Shown piece after piece: positions 22,093-32,818 of a stretch of 64,000 nt of DNA. Under the pieces are notes generated by a model that searched no databases, was not told the DNA's origin, and saw only the letters and a list, made by a program, of their open reading frames with translations. The stretch spans positions 88,974-152,973 of the forward strand of contig JAKCWW010000110.1 of the NCBI GenBank assembly GCA_026260175.1. The letters are read 5' to 3'. Within the stretch, counting starts at the first letter, position 1. Each line of letters opens with the position of its first letter. The DNA comes from Reticulitermes lucifugus. Lineage: Eukaryota; Arthropoda; Insecta; Blattodea; Rhinotermitidae. Made by a program: the position numbers and the translations under genes.

Positions 22093-22971
22093 AACAGCAA
22101 TATTAACACATTTCATTACTCTATATATCACCTGCTCTAATATTAATAAACTCCGCATGTTGTCCATATCGTGTATTTATGGGTACTGGTGTGGTGGCAA
22201 GAACAGTAGTTGTGTCGCTGTCTAGCATGTACTGATTACTCTTCGTAATGAAAGAAGTTTTACAGTCTGTGAAACAGGAAGTTGGGCCTGAGAGGTTTAA
22301 CGTAACGTCGAATGCGACGACAAGATTTTGATATGCTTCATGTCGAAAAGCCTGAAGGGAAAGGAACTGTAATAAAACCCATTGCAGGCTGTGAAGGAAC
22401 TGAGACAAATGACGAGAAAACTCGAAGCAGGTACTTCTGGAATGCAAACAGTGCTCGTCATATTTACCTGCATTCGTGTCCAAGAACATAAAGCCCTAAC
22501 GTAGCCTATTCTAGTAAAGGACGTAACAGCATGTACTGAGTGAGTCATAGCTGAATAATGCTGTTTTAATGATATGCAGAAGTTTCAAGGAATGAATAAA
22601 TGTTTATACCAGGCGGTCTTGTTATGACGGTATCTGGAGTTCATACAGTAGTATGAATTACAGAAGACATTACAGCGTGGTGAGCTATCTCGTTATGAAG
22701 TGACGCCAGATATTTACATACACAGAACTTTTTCCACTGGTGTCACGCGAAATCTCAGGTGGCATCAGCATGGGGTCGGTACCAGTGATTATGGAATAAT
22801 GAGTTATAAAGAACGTGGAACCAAGCGGTCGTAGCCTGATTGAGGTTATGTCCCTCCTATGCCGGAAGATAGTTTTAAAATTTACGAGAGAACTGCTTTA
22901 AAGCTGCATAATGTAACATATTAAATTACATACACATCTGCTACAAGCAAATGTAAAAATAATGGAAACAG
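22093..22971. other. Unassigned stretch
   Basis: No gene recognised. Minus-strand frames at 22121-22548 have no family resemblance. Confidence 0.4.
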
Positions 22972-23016
22972 TTTTCATTCAAGCACAGCTATTTTCTTTA
23001 TAAACACATTTGATAA

Positions 23017-23053
23017 AACTACATGTTTCGGCTAACTACGCCGTCTTCAGGCT
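23017..23053 (-). ncRNA. Hammerhead-like motif, core intact
   Basis: On the minus strand: CTGAAGA, extra C, helix II GGC/GCC, GAAAC, AT loop, GTA triplet. Helix I is 3 bp including a G-U pair. GCTGTGCT lies 30 nt past the predicted cut. Type I topology with a minimal helix III. Confidence 0.55.
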
Positions 23054-23374
23054 ATATGCAATTAAAAAGTAATATACAATATGTGTAATAAAATTACATT
23101 GTCAGGTAAAATCAAGATTGAATTCAACTTTTTTACATAAGGAGCGTAATGTTCTAAGTAGGATGGTTTAATGCAGCCATGTGTCTCTTTGATAATTTCA
23201 TGGGTAAAGTACATGAAAATTATAACACACGAAATTACCAACGAGACATATGACTGTATCAAGCCCTCCTACTTAGAATATTACGCTCCTTATGCAACAA
23301 GTTGTACTCACTCTTGATTTTATTTCATGATGTAATTTTATTATAATGTTATATATCACTTTTTAATTGCATAT

Positions 23375-23414
23375 AGCCTGAAGATGGCGTATAGTTACCC
23401 GAAAACCTGTCGCC
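23375..23414 (+). ncRNA. Hammerhead-like motif, decayed mirror copy
   Basis: Mirror of the motif in the left arm. CTGAAGA is intact, but helix II is weakened and GAAAC reads GAAAA, so helix III cannot close normally. GTTGTGCT lies 30 nt downstream. Confidence 0.45.
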
Positions 23415-23459
23415 TTATAAATTGTATTAATAAATAATACAGTTGTGCTTGAATGAAAA

Positions 23460-23761
23460 TTGTTGCTGTTATTGATACTACGCACAACGGGATGAACAAT
23501 ATAAAGGTAAATGTAACGAGACATACAATGAAGGTACAACGTAACATTGAGGCGCGTTCGTGTAACCATTGTTGCTGTGGAAAAGCAGTAACTGTTACAT
23601 ATTCTGAGTGTGTGACTGTAGCCTTAGTTATCCAGCATGCAAAGCGCATGCACCGTGTTATATTTTCATCTGTGGCCTCTCTGGTTCTGCAGCATTTTTC
23701 TACTTTATCTCATAAACGGCACGATTTTCGGAAAAAAAGTTATTGAACATAAAATGTGTTA
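23460..23761. other. Spacer between two long palindromes
   Basis: About 300 bp with no recognised feature, separating the two largest inverted repeats of the window. Confidence 0.5.
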
Positions 23762-23832
23762 TTAACTAGAAAGTACCAACAGTAATGCACAAGTTTAATA
23801 CATGACACAAAGTCTTTAGAGGATCACTTTAA

Positions 23833-23876
23833 ATCCGACATGTTTCGGTGACATGTATACCACCATCATCAGGGAC
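23833..23876 (-). ncRNA. Hammerhead-like motif with GTC triplet, core intact
   Basis: Minus strand: helix I GTCC with GGAT (4 bp including G-U), CTGATGA, extra T, helix II GGTG/CACC, GAAAC, AT loop, G, then TC completing the GTC cleavage triplet. All invariant core bases are present apart from the one-base insertion after CTGATGA. Such an extra base is known in one viroid hammerhead. Best canonical candidate in the window. Confidence 0.6.
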
Positions 23877-24118
23877 AGAGTTCATCCGAAAGCTGGAACA
23901 CCGCTAGTAAGGTAGTCTATCTTGCTATGTACACATTGTCAGAGTCACTTCACAGAAATTCATGCACATAGAGCACGGCAGGCACTGTATACGCGCTGCG
24001 AAAATCTGCCTGCCGTGCTCTATGAGCATGAATTTCTGTGAAGTGACTCTGACAATGTGTACATAGCAAGAAGGACTTTACCATACCAGCGGTGTTCGAG
24101 CTTTCGGTGTGAACTCTC

Positions 24119-24160
24119 TCCCTGATGCTGGTGGTATATATGCCACCGAAACATATCGGA
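24119..24160 (+). ncRNA. Hammerhead-like motif, decayed mirror copy
   Basis: Mirror of 23833-23876. Helix II is GGTGG/CCACC, but the box reads CTGATGC (invariant A9 lost) and the triplet reads ATC. Predicted inactive. Confidence 0.5.
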
Positions 24161-24232
24161 TTTAAAGTGATCCTCTAAAAACTCTATGTCATGTATTAAA
24201 CTTGTGTATTACTGTTGGTACTTTCTAGTTAA

Positions 24233-25895
24233 CAATTCAATAAAATGCACGGTGTAAACGACGCAGTGAAATAAACGGTGTGTTTTGATTTTCTCTAGAT
24301 TGTTGTATGAAACATTTCTTATTCTAAGAAGAATTCAGCAAGATATTGTCATAAGTGTGCATAGGTTTTCATGTAAAGTACCCGTTATTCTTGTCAGGTT
24401 TTAACGAAACTTCAGTTTTGTCGACAGATTTTCGAAAAATACTCTAGTATCAAATTTCATGAAAATCCGTACAGTGGGAGCAGAGTTCCGTACGGATGGA
24501 AGGACGGAAGGACAGACGGACGGACGAACAAACAAACAGACATAACGAAGCTAATAGCCGATTTGCGCAATTTTGCAAACGCGCCTAATAAAACTGTAAA
24601 TGTTCAAAAAGCTACGGTTTTTACAACTCGCCCAATAGGAGATTAATCTGATACGCATACGTGCATTAAGTAAATAGACATATGAAGTAAGAAATGAACA
24701 ATGTCGTTTTTAAGCTAACCCTGCAGTTCATTTTAAGAAAAGACCGGACGAAGAATTGGTGTTGTAGCTGCGCTGAACACAGTACACGCGTTAAAGTTTC
24801 CTTTTCACTCCTGTGCATTTGACTTGTTCTGTAATTCGACTTTTGTGTTTCGAAATAAATGGATTATGTTCTGTTTTGTGAACCACATTCTCTCCTCCCA
24901 CAAAGTTGTTTACTTCCCATCTCCACCAGGCGTCGTCGTCGTCATCTTGATGAAAGACGCCAAGATACCAAGCGAAGGCAAACTAATATAAATGTTGCTG
25001 CATACATATGCATCGCATCTGACTTCCGCCAGAGGGAAGCAGTTATTGGAATTTCTAATGCGTCCTTGATTAATTTCTTCGTTTTCATGACGTCTCTTGC
25101 TCTGTTACATTGCCGCAGTGCAAATGCTTACGTCCTCCGTGACGTGTTGCACAAAGTAGAATGGCTTTCGTCTTTTCCTTGCATTGATTGAGTACAGATT
25201 TTCATTGGTTCTTGTGCCGGGATAGTTTCGATTTGCTTCTTAAGCACTGTTTGTCTCGAGTCTTCACATCCCCGCAGCTATTACGCATTTTCTAGTGCCC
25301 CGTTTGCAATATAATCTACAGACGCGTTGTGTTCTTTCCTTGTGATTATTTTGTATAACTGAAAGGTACAGGGTCTTCCTTAAAAAGCTGATAGTCGGCC
25401 AGCTGGCCCAGAACTGCCTTTGTTTTGTGGAAGTCCCTGTGATAAGCGGCTTATATCCAATGTAAATGCTCACACATTATTTCAGCGCTTAGGTCACCCA
25501 TGTGGTCGACTTCCCTTGAGGTTCTGTAATTGACATTTTATATAAATTTCTTATTTTTGCCATGCGTGCAACATGTTCCGCACATGTCATCCTCGTAATT
25601 TAGTCACGCCTAATGCAGTAAGTGTGAAATACGTAACAGGTACCTTCTTCGCACGTCCTAATTATAAAGAAGATTTATGTCACTGTTTATTCTGTGGAAG
25701 AATATGTATTTGAAAATTTCCGTTATCTGACGTATCGTTACTGTAACGATGTTTGGGGAGTTACTTCTACTTCCAGCTTCACAGCTTTGAGTGTTTGTCA
25801 TTATACTGGCTGAGTTGTCATTACTTATTTTAATATTAGTGGTGATAGTTAGGATTGAAGCCAGGACCTCTTCAGTACTACGCTATTAAGCTGAA
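24233..25895. other. Unassigned stretch
   Basis: At 24470-24545 a GGA/ACGG-rich run (GACAGACGGACGGACGAACA) follows TTTCATGAAAATCCGTACAG; this phrase type is common near the ends of insect repeats. A 110-codon frame at 24859-25191 is not recognised. Confidence 0.4.
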
Positions 25896-25903
25896 TACTA
25901 TAC

Positions 25904-26484
25904 CAGTGTTTGTCAACCAGGGATCCGAAAAACATCATTAGGGTTTCCGCTGAAAATCATGGAATAAATTCATAAACATTTTGAAATACGGCAAATATTT
26001 CAAATGTTCCTCAATATTCCGTGGGCCGAGATAGCGTAGTCTGTATAGCGACTTGTTACGGGCTGAACGGTCCGGCGATCGAGTCCCGGTGAGGGCGATA
26101 TATTCAGCACCCGTCCGGACCGGCCCTGGTGCCCACCCAGCCTCGTATACAATGGATACCGGGTCATTCCCGGGGGTAAAGCGGCCGGTGCGTGGCGTTA
26201 ACCACCCAACCCCATCTAGCGGCGAGGTTAAAGAAAGAGTAGAGCTATACCTATACTCCCCTCTGTGCCTTCATGGCCTGTTCTAGGGTGAATTTTATTT
26301 TTACTTTACCTCGATATATCGCGGGAAGTTTTGTCCGGCAATTGGCAGTACTGGATTAATCTCCGTGCGCTACCAACTGCCTCTTTGGTTTCTGGCCTGT
26401 AAACGTTTTCATAGATACGAGTACTTCGGGATGTGAATAATTATTTTAGGGTTTCGTGCATGGAAGACGCGTTGGGAAACACTG
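25904..26484 (+). mobile_element. hAT-type MITE interrupted by SINE-B
   Basis: The left end CAGTGTTTGTCAACC and right end GTTGGGAAACACTG are hAT-style inverted termini. Flanking octamers TACTATAC and CACTAACC agree at five of eight positions. The internal block TTTTGTCCGGCAATTGGCAG, then GCGCTACCAACTGCCTCT and TGGTTTCTGGCCTGTAAA, matches the reverse complement of the cleaner copy at 55870-56124. A SINE-B of 288 bp sits inside (26021-26308). Without it the MITE would be about 280 bp. Confidence 0.88.
26021..26308 (+). repeat. SINE-B nested in hAT MITE
   Basis: CCTCAATATTCC (26009-26020) and CCTCGATATATC (26309-26320) are an imperfect 12-bp target-site duplication. The head GGGCCGAGATAGCGTAGTCT, the body ATACCGGGTCATTCCCGG, GTAAAGCGGCCGG and CCATCTAGCGGCGAGG, and the tail ACTTTACC are all present. 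Insertion postdates the MITE. Confidence 0.92.
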
Positions 26485-27280
26485 CACTAACCATCGCGTG
26501 TTTTTATAACCGAAGAAGAAATATGTAAATATGATGACAACCAATGACGTGAAAATGGGAATAGAGCTAACTTCCGAAACGATTAGAAACTGACATTGTC
26601 CTTAAATAAAACACCTCTCTCTCTCTGACACTGGCTTCAGAGGCTGTAACTTATAGTCTGAGTTACTGGCAGCGTCGATAAAAAGAACTCTTACAGCTGA
26701 GTGACATGAAATACACGAAAATGATTTCTCATATTAAGCCGTTCTTTTGACCAACAATTTACTGACTCTGAATATTGTCAGTTACGCTTTTTGTTTTGTA
26801 CTGGCTTTCTAAAATCTGAAGTATCATATCTGACTTTTAAGCGCTGCTTATAACGTACACGTTCTTCCTGTTTGTCTGTGACAATGTCAGCGTCTACACC
26901 GTTGGACGGGTATTTTTAAATTTAGATAAGGTTAGGCTACTGTCACTAAATGTTAAGACATTTCCAGTCTTTGCAAAGTCGATCTACATGAACTGACATT
27001 TTTCATGAATATCTATCTACCTCTCTTCGTGCATGATAATAACTTCCTCGTGACATTAAATAGCCTACCTCTCTATCGGATCGAAAAATGTTAGAAGTTG
27101 CAGAAAAATCACGAAATAAATAAAGTAGTTCTTTGATATGTCATCTTGTAACTCGTGAAACGTTTGATGTCAATACAATTTTATACTGCAGATTCTTACA
27201 CAAATTTGTCGGAAGTCGTTTTCGATTTGTCCATTTGTCCGAAAGCCTGTGACATAGGATCAGTTTGTGACATTGAGATT
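26485..27280. other. Unassigned stretch
   Basis: No gene. A (CT)n run lies near 26612. Confidence 0.4.
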
Positions 27281-27572
27281 GCGCTCTTCTGGGATATTAC
27301 GCGGCGTCGTGTGGTAATTGTTTACTGACGTTTCGGGACAACGTATCGGCCCCATCTTCACCAGTTAAAAGTCCGAGTTGGGAAGAAAGAAAGAAAGCCA
27401 GCAACCTATAACGTAGATTCATGGAAAGTGTACCATGAATCTACGTTATAGGTTGCTGGCTTTCTTTCTTTACTACTCGGACTCTTGACCCGTGTTGATG
27501 GGACCGATACGTTGTCCCGAAACGTCGGTAAACAATTACCACACGACGCCACGTAATATCCCAGAAGAGCGC
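27281..27572. mobile_element. Foldback element F2, 292-bp near-perfect hairpin
   Basis: Arms begin GCGCTCTTCTGGGATATTAC at the left and end GTAATATCCCAGAAGAGCGC at the right. The central part is especially clean: GCAACCTATAACGTAGATTC is mirrored by GAATCTACGTTATAGGTTGC, with a loop of about ten bases near 27425. Both arms carry a GGGAC...GTCCC-GAAAC-GTC layout like a hammerhead whose helix III has no loop. The first box is altered (TGAAGA or TTGATG). Related: 11009-11179, 32711-32818, 56921-57033. Confidence 0.93.
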
Positions 27573-29734
27573 AGATATCTAGATATCTGGGAGCCTCAAC
27601 TTCCTGGAATCCTAAGGGCCTGTCTAGGCCCGTACAGGGATTGCTTTACCTTTACCTTTACCTTGAAGTATGAATTGAGAAGGGTGCGAAGCTGCGGTCG
27701 TGCCTTATTATAAGCCCATAATTTGTGAGGAAGAAATCTCAGGGCTTCACGCCATTTCTATCCCTTGACCTCGAGAAGAAGACGCAGGGAATTTATTTAC
27801 TCAATTAGGACGTTTGGTGCATTGTTGGTACTGTAAAACGTATAAAGAATTTTATTTTTTATTATCAACGAACAAAACATATAAAATAAAAAGGAACTTC
27901 AGATGTATTTTTTACATGCATATTTCCTTGTAGTCATTAATTTGTCTGTTTGGAATCCACCCACTGCAAGGACGCAACATGCAGTACGTACTGCATTGCG
28001 AGTCGAGCGTAGTGTTGCAGTTGGTTTCTGCAAATTGTCACTTATTGTTGTTATTATTCCGCTTGTGCGAGGAATAAGCGGGAAGTATTGAATTTACACG
28101 CTAACTTCGAGCGCCCTGGAACTGCAGGGGCTGCAGTGAAGGTGCGTATTGTGTGTCTTACCAGTTAAACGAGATGTTAGAATTAGTCAAGGTTAATTGC
28201 TTGGAAACTCACGCTCTGTTGTTCGGTGTATAAACACTCACCCACCTTGGTCTGTTTTCGGAAATTTGAGTTTTGTTGTCGGAGAGCGTCAGTCAAGTAG
28301 GATCCACCAGCATTCATAGTTTCTTTACTTATGAAACAGGACAGTAGGCTCCATACTCGGCAAAGAAAGAATCTGTATGTACGTGTGTACGCAGTGCTTC
28401 GAAATAGCAGGGAGACAGATATTCTGCAAAAATATTCAGTGTTCAGACGAAGAATTTATTGTGAAAATAATTCAGTTTAGTCTCCGTGAGACTCCATTGA
28501 CTTGTTACACCTCAGTCTTAACCGTTGAAAACATTCTTGAAATTCCTCCAAATTTTTTCTCCTTTTTGCTCGTAGGTCACATTCTTTAGATGTTTTGGAT
28601 GGTATGAAATCACTTTCCTTTCAGCGCAATTTTTAACTTCGGAAAAAAGAAAAATGTCAGCTAGAGGCAAATGTAGTGGATGCGGTAGGATGGGGGTTGA
28701 TCTGAGTAGCCCCATTTTGCGCATGAAGTCTTCGAGCTGCAGGTGCATTTTTATATAACAAAAACCAGTTTTTGTTTTCATGAAATTCTAGTCTGACCCA
28801 TCGAATTCTTTACAACAGTCTTTCGTCAGGAATGATTAAAACTGTAATTTATGCTTCTTCTTCTTCTGGAACAAATTCCTTGTGAACGATGCTTCTTGAA
28901 TCGAAAAAGGGATGAATAACATCGTTTCATTTTCGATTTTTCGAAACAAATGGGGGTGTGGTCGAGGGGATGATGTTGAACACCGCTTTGACCTTTAACG
29001 CTTGGTCTGTTGGTCGTTCGCAGTAACAAATCTAAATACGAGGGTTTACTATCGGCCCCCGTCTCCCCNCCCCCCTTCTCCGGCTTTCTTCATTTTCCTT
29101 TATTGACTGTGTCAGAAACCGAACGAAAATTTTTCGTTCACCCAAATTACCTATTAGTTCTATTTGTTGTGTTTTTCAACATCAGGTTCGCATGCCAACC
29201 TTCTGAGAGTCGAACAGCAGCCTTCTGAAATCAAATGACAAGCGATCAACCATTTCCAGAATTCTCGTAACAACAGGCTTGCAGCGCCTTGGTTCACGTT
29301 TACAGTCCTCGCGACCTGTAAATCGGTAATGCCAACAATAAACGTGTGCTCGGGATAAACATTGGATCACTATAAACAGTTTTCAGCATGTTCGGAGTTC
29401 GCTGGCCCTTCTTTCGGGCAAACGCACTATTTAATATCGTAGCGCTGCTCCGTTGTGACCGAACACGTTGACATGTCCTGTCACATCACATTGTAACCTG
29501 AAATGAGCAGAGCTAATGAAACGTTCTTGTTCGCGCACGTATAAACTGTAATCTTATGAATGTAATCAAAATCGTGTCCTTACGTTCAGCCACATTGTGT
29601 GTATGTGTGTGTGCGTGCGTGTGCGTGTTTTAAGGAATGTCGGTCGATAGGCTTATCAATTATTTTATACAATGCAGTGGGATGCACCTCACTGTCGAGT
29701 GCAGATCACTACTTCGTGTTCAGGACGTTTCGGT
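27573..29734. other. Unassigned stretch
   Basis: TTTACCTTTACCTTTACC at 27650-27668 looks like a detached SINE-B tail. Elsewhere there is no gene; one ambiguous base lies at 29069 in a C-run, and a (TG)n run near 29598. Confidence 0.4.
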
Positions 29735-29930
29735 TTCAACGTTCCGACCAGAGGCCGGCTGTTCGAATTTCTTCCCTGATTTTCTTGTTCCTTTTACATT
29801 TATGCCGGGATTGTAAGCATATCTCAAGCTCGGTCACCATTTCTTTATTTCGCGGTTGTTCTTCCATAATCGTACCATAATTCGATGCTGTATAGTCTTG
29901 TGTTATTGAAGACATCGATAAATAAATGAA
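29735..29930 (+). repeat. SINE-D, partial
   Basis: AATTCGATGCTGTATAGTC, then TTGAAGACATCGATAAATAA, match the 3' half of 1694-1975. A GTTCGAATTTC B-box-like string sits at 29762. The 5' part is unclear. Confidence 0.5.
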
Positions 29931-29956
29931 GATATGAATGACGGTGTTATGGTTTT

Positions 29957-29994
29957 TCCTACATGTTTCGGCCCACTCCGGGCCTCTATCAGGC
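29957..29994 (-). ncRNA. Hammerhead-like motif, decayed
   Basis: Minus strand has strong helix II (GGCCC/GGGCC), GAAAC, AT loop and GTA, but the first box reads CTGATAGA. Predicted inactive. Confidence 0.45.
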
Positions 29995-30343
29995 AGTAAC
30001 AATAAGTCGACAATTCGAAAAAAGTTACGTAATGTTATACGTACATTAATTATAGAATGCTGTGTACACCTTAATTGCGCTATGCAGTTACTGTGTAACA
30101 CATATGGATGTAAAAGACGTGCTATAAAACTGTACAGTAAAAGATAAAATTAAGTAGGATAAAAAACTACAACTTTATTGCCTGTTGTATAATTATTGTG
30201 TAGCATTGTATAGCTTCTTTTTCTGAATTGTCGACTGATTGGTACTTAACGTTGTATTTACCGTGCATTTTCAAAGGAGATAAGTTCAATAAACACCAAC
30301 TAATGCACATAAACTTTTTTCACAATAGTTTATTGTTAAAATT

Positions 30344-30443
30344 NNNNNNNNNNNNNNNNNNNNNNNNNNNNNNNNNNNNNNNNNNNNNNNNNNNNNNNNN
30401 NNNNNNNNNNNNNNNNNNNNNNNNNNNNNNNNNNNNNNNNNNN
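30344..30443. other. Assembly gap (100 N)
   Basis: Exactly 100 N, so probably of unknown true size. It lies between two hammerhead-like motifs (29957-29994 minus, 30512-30549 plus), so a longer palindromic element may have collapsed here. Confidence 1.
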
Positions 30444-30511
30444 TACTATAAAATGGATTAAAAAGTTGCTAAAATGATTACATAATTTGTAGTCAGCAAG
30501 AAAATTGGTAC

Positions 30512-30549
30512 TTCTTGATGATGTTTCGGAGTTGGCCGAAACGTGTAGG
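30512..30549 (+). ncRNA. Hammerhead-like motif, rearranged
   Basis: TTGATGA, then GTTTCGG-AGTTGG-CCGAAAC, then GTGTAG. The part between the boxes is itself palindromic, as if two mirror motifs had fused. Predicted inactive. Confidence 0.35.
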
Positions 30550-30599
30550 TGGTTAAATGCAGACGGTTGGGTTCTTGTACCCAAAAAAGTGCATTTATT

Positions 30600-30870
30600 G
30601 GTTGATTATTATTGTGTAATAAAATACGCGTTGATATGTAACTTTATGATATTACTAAAGTTCTTGAACCAAGGACTATGCGATGGGCGCATGGGGGGGG
30701 TGGCAGATGACAAATGCGAGCAATATTTACTCTGAAAATACGGAAGGAAGAGACTGGATTTTGCAGAAATGATTTCAGGTGACTCAGGTCCTATTCGGGT
30801 TGTCGTAAACAGGTTAATGAATTTACTGATTCCATGAACGGCAGAGAGTTTCTTGAGCAGCTGACGAGTC
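30600..30870 (+). pseudogene. LINE-A C-terminal fragment, internally deleted
   Basis: KVLEPRTMRWAHG matches IKSRRMRWAGHVARMG. After a gap, VNRLMNLLIP, stop, TAESFLSS matches VNTVMNFRVP-NAGNFLSS of the LINE-A tail. The sequence between these blocks is much shorter than in an intact copy. Confidence 0.7.
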
Positions 30871-32639
30871 ATTCACACAACCAAGGAGGACTGCTGGGTG
30901 GAACTGGTTACATTTTCGAATCCGAGAAGTGAGTAGGTGTGATTCTGCACACTGAGAAGTTGTTGAGAAAGGCGTGGTGGGAGAGCGATGTTCTTGTTAA
31001 ACCCTCCGACATTCTCATAGGGGCTGCTCAGTTGTACACGTAGTAAATAAAGAAATCAATGCGTGTGCCCCAAAACTTTGCATCTGTGCCTACTTAGTAC
31101 GTGGGAAGTGGAAACTAATAGTGGGCTGTAAGCTTAGATTTAGGCTAATAATACCTAAACTTCGCCCTGTTTAGTTTATTTTTTTTTCGCAAGCCATATT
31201 TTGTCCACCCCTGGAGTAGAGGGCACGGCGTCTATACGTCATTATGTAATTAGCTTAATAGAACAATGAATATTCGTGGAGTCCCCGTCACTATATATCA
31301 CGTCGACCTACAGAGACACCAGTGGTCAGTGTAAGAACATTCATGAGTAGGCGTCTGTCAAACTCTTGTGTTATGGAAAGGCTGGGGCTGCGTTTGTTTA
31401 CAAGAATCACGTTAGGAGTACATTGCAGAACTGTAAACTTAATTGCTACAATGTGCAGTTATGAAATTAGTCATTTCGTTGTTGTTCGAAGTCCCTTCCC
31501 ACAATAAATTGTACATGTGCAGTGAATCTCACTTGGCGTTTGCTGTTAGTCCACCGCGCAGTGTTGAGGCGTTTCGATAGCAGGATGTTCGAAGCGTTGT
31601 AGCTTTAAACTTGCACAAGAGTCACTTCTTTCTAATCTGCGGCCTGTTAACGACTGTCAACATTCGTGTTTTTTAACTCTTTCAATGAAGTGCCCATAAG
31701 GTATCTTCAGTCCTATCAAATTCCCACCTATTCACCATTCACGATAATCTTCCATCTTAGAACCATTGAAGATGAAAGAGCGCCGTTTCAAAGTCCAAGA
31801 ATCGAAGAAACGTGGAAGCAATCACACGTTTGTGTTAGACCTATGTATGGGACTGTACTGTGCTTCATCAATCCATCCCAGGACCCCCCCCCCTCCACTT
31901 CCTCACATGCAGCTCGTCAAAACTTTACGCGCTGCAAGACGGTGAGAGTGAAACAAAACAGGGCCAAATCTGTATTCATGTACTCTTTTTGTCGAGTGCC
32001 TCTGGTATTCGACAACTGAAATAACAATTCCATTCATCACCTGAAATACACTGTTGCTTTAATATTTTCACTTACTTAGAAATACGTCACGTTTCGTTTC
32101 TCGTTATGAATAATTATCAAGGGTGTTTTATACAGAAAAGTTGTTTAATAACCTTCTTAAGATCAGTTACATAATCATCGGAAAACATTTTCACATCATT
32201 GTGGAACATGTTTTGTAAACATTATATCATAGAACATATCGCTTTGTAGGCGTGCCTATTTATTTCATTCTAAAAGTAATCTATAATATTCAAAATACTA
32301 AATTTTTACAGTTGTCCTGACCGACCGAAATACGATAATGTTCATTGATTTGTGACATTCAATTGGTTCGTGATTTAAATTTTGCTGTAACAGAATTCAT
32401 ACCCCTTATTAACATATGATATGTAATATCATTCAGTTGCGTAAAAATTGTAGTATTTTTTGAGGGATGTAATTGTGTTTATATTCTGTTAAATTCATTC
32501 GTGTAACCTCCATATATTACAGAAATTATAATTTCATATCACATGAAGCTCTAACGGTCCAGCTAATGCCAGAATACTGTCATGAAGAAGATAACACACG
32601 CTTCCTTGTTTATTTTCCAAAATTAATCATTAACAAGTA
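30871..32639. other. Unassigned stretch
   Basis: No gene recognised. A C-run lies near 31886. The 117-codon frame at 31666-32019 has no known relatives that I can name. 32040-32630 is A/T-rich. Confidence 0.4.
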
Positions 32640-32708
32640 ATTCTATCGTTCGACGCTGCATATGCCGAGCATTTGATGAGCTGTTGTTTAATAAATCCGA
32701 ATTAGGAT
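32640..32708 (+). repeat. SINE-D 3' fragment
   Basis: TTCTATCGTTCGACGCTGCATA, then TTTAATAAATCCGAA, resembles the SINE-D end; strongly diverged. Confidence 0.4.
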
Positions 32709-32710
32709 TG

Positions 32711-32818
32711 AGGTATTCTGGGTTTTACGGTGAGTAGCAGCACTAATGATTCCAGACGTTTCGAAGGAACGCTGTATATCCATAATCCTGCTACTGAGCG
32801 TAACAGCCCAGAAGACCT
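32711..32818. mobile_element. Foldback element F2, short copy
   Basis: AGGTATTCTGGGTTTTACGG and TGAGTAGCAG at the left mirror CTGCTACTGAGCGTAACAGC and CCAGAAGACCT at the right. GACGTTTCGAAGG in the left half is the F2 core. Arms are about 32 bp. Confidence 0.75.

Larger units (their letters stand above)
22972..23459. mobile_element. Long foldback element with two hammerhead-like motifs
   Basis: The left end TTTTCATTCAAGCACAGCT is mirrored by AGTTGTGCTTGAATGAAAA at the right. Inner blocks are also mirrored: GCCGTCTTCAGGCTATATGC with GCATATAGCCTGAAGATGGC, and GGAGCGTAATGTTCTAAGTA with TACTTAGAATATTACGCTCC. Pairing continues almost to the centre near 23210-23230, giving arms of about 235 bp. 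Each arm carries a hammerhead-like motif in opposite orientation (23017-23053 and 23375-23414). No coding capacity. Target-site duplications are not obvious. Confidence 0.9.
23762..24232. mobile_element. Long foldback element, near-perfect hairpin
   Basis: Left arm TTAACTAGAAAGTACCAACA and right arm TGTTGGTACTTTCTAGTTAA are the outer ends. Pairing continues through GAGGATCACTTTAAATCCGA, CAGAGTCACTTCACAGAAAT and GAGCACGGCAGGCA. The loop is only 22 nt (23985-24006), so each arm is about 223-226 bp. The inner half is nearly identical between arms, suggesting gene conversion or recent origin. Hammerhead-like motifs lie in both arms (23833-23876 minus, 24119-24160 plus). RNA from either strand would fold into a long duplex. 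Confidence 0.95.

Noticed and set aside
24119-24160. Active hammerhead in the right arm of the second palindrome
   Set aside because: The box reads CTGATGC, losing an invariant base, and the triplet reads ATC.
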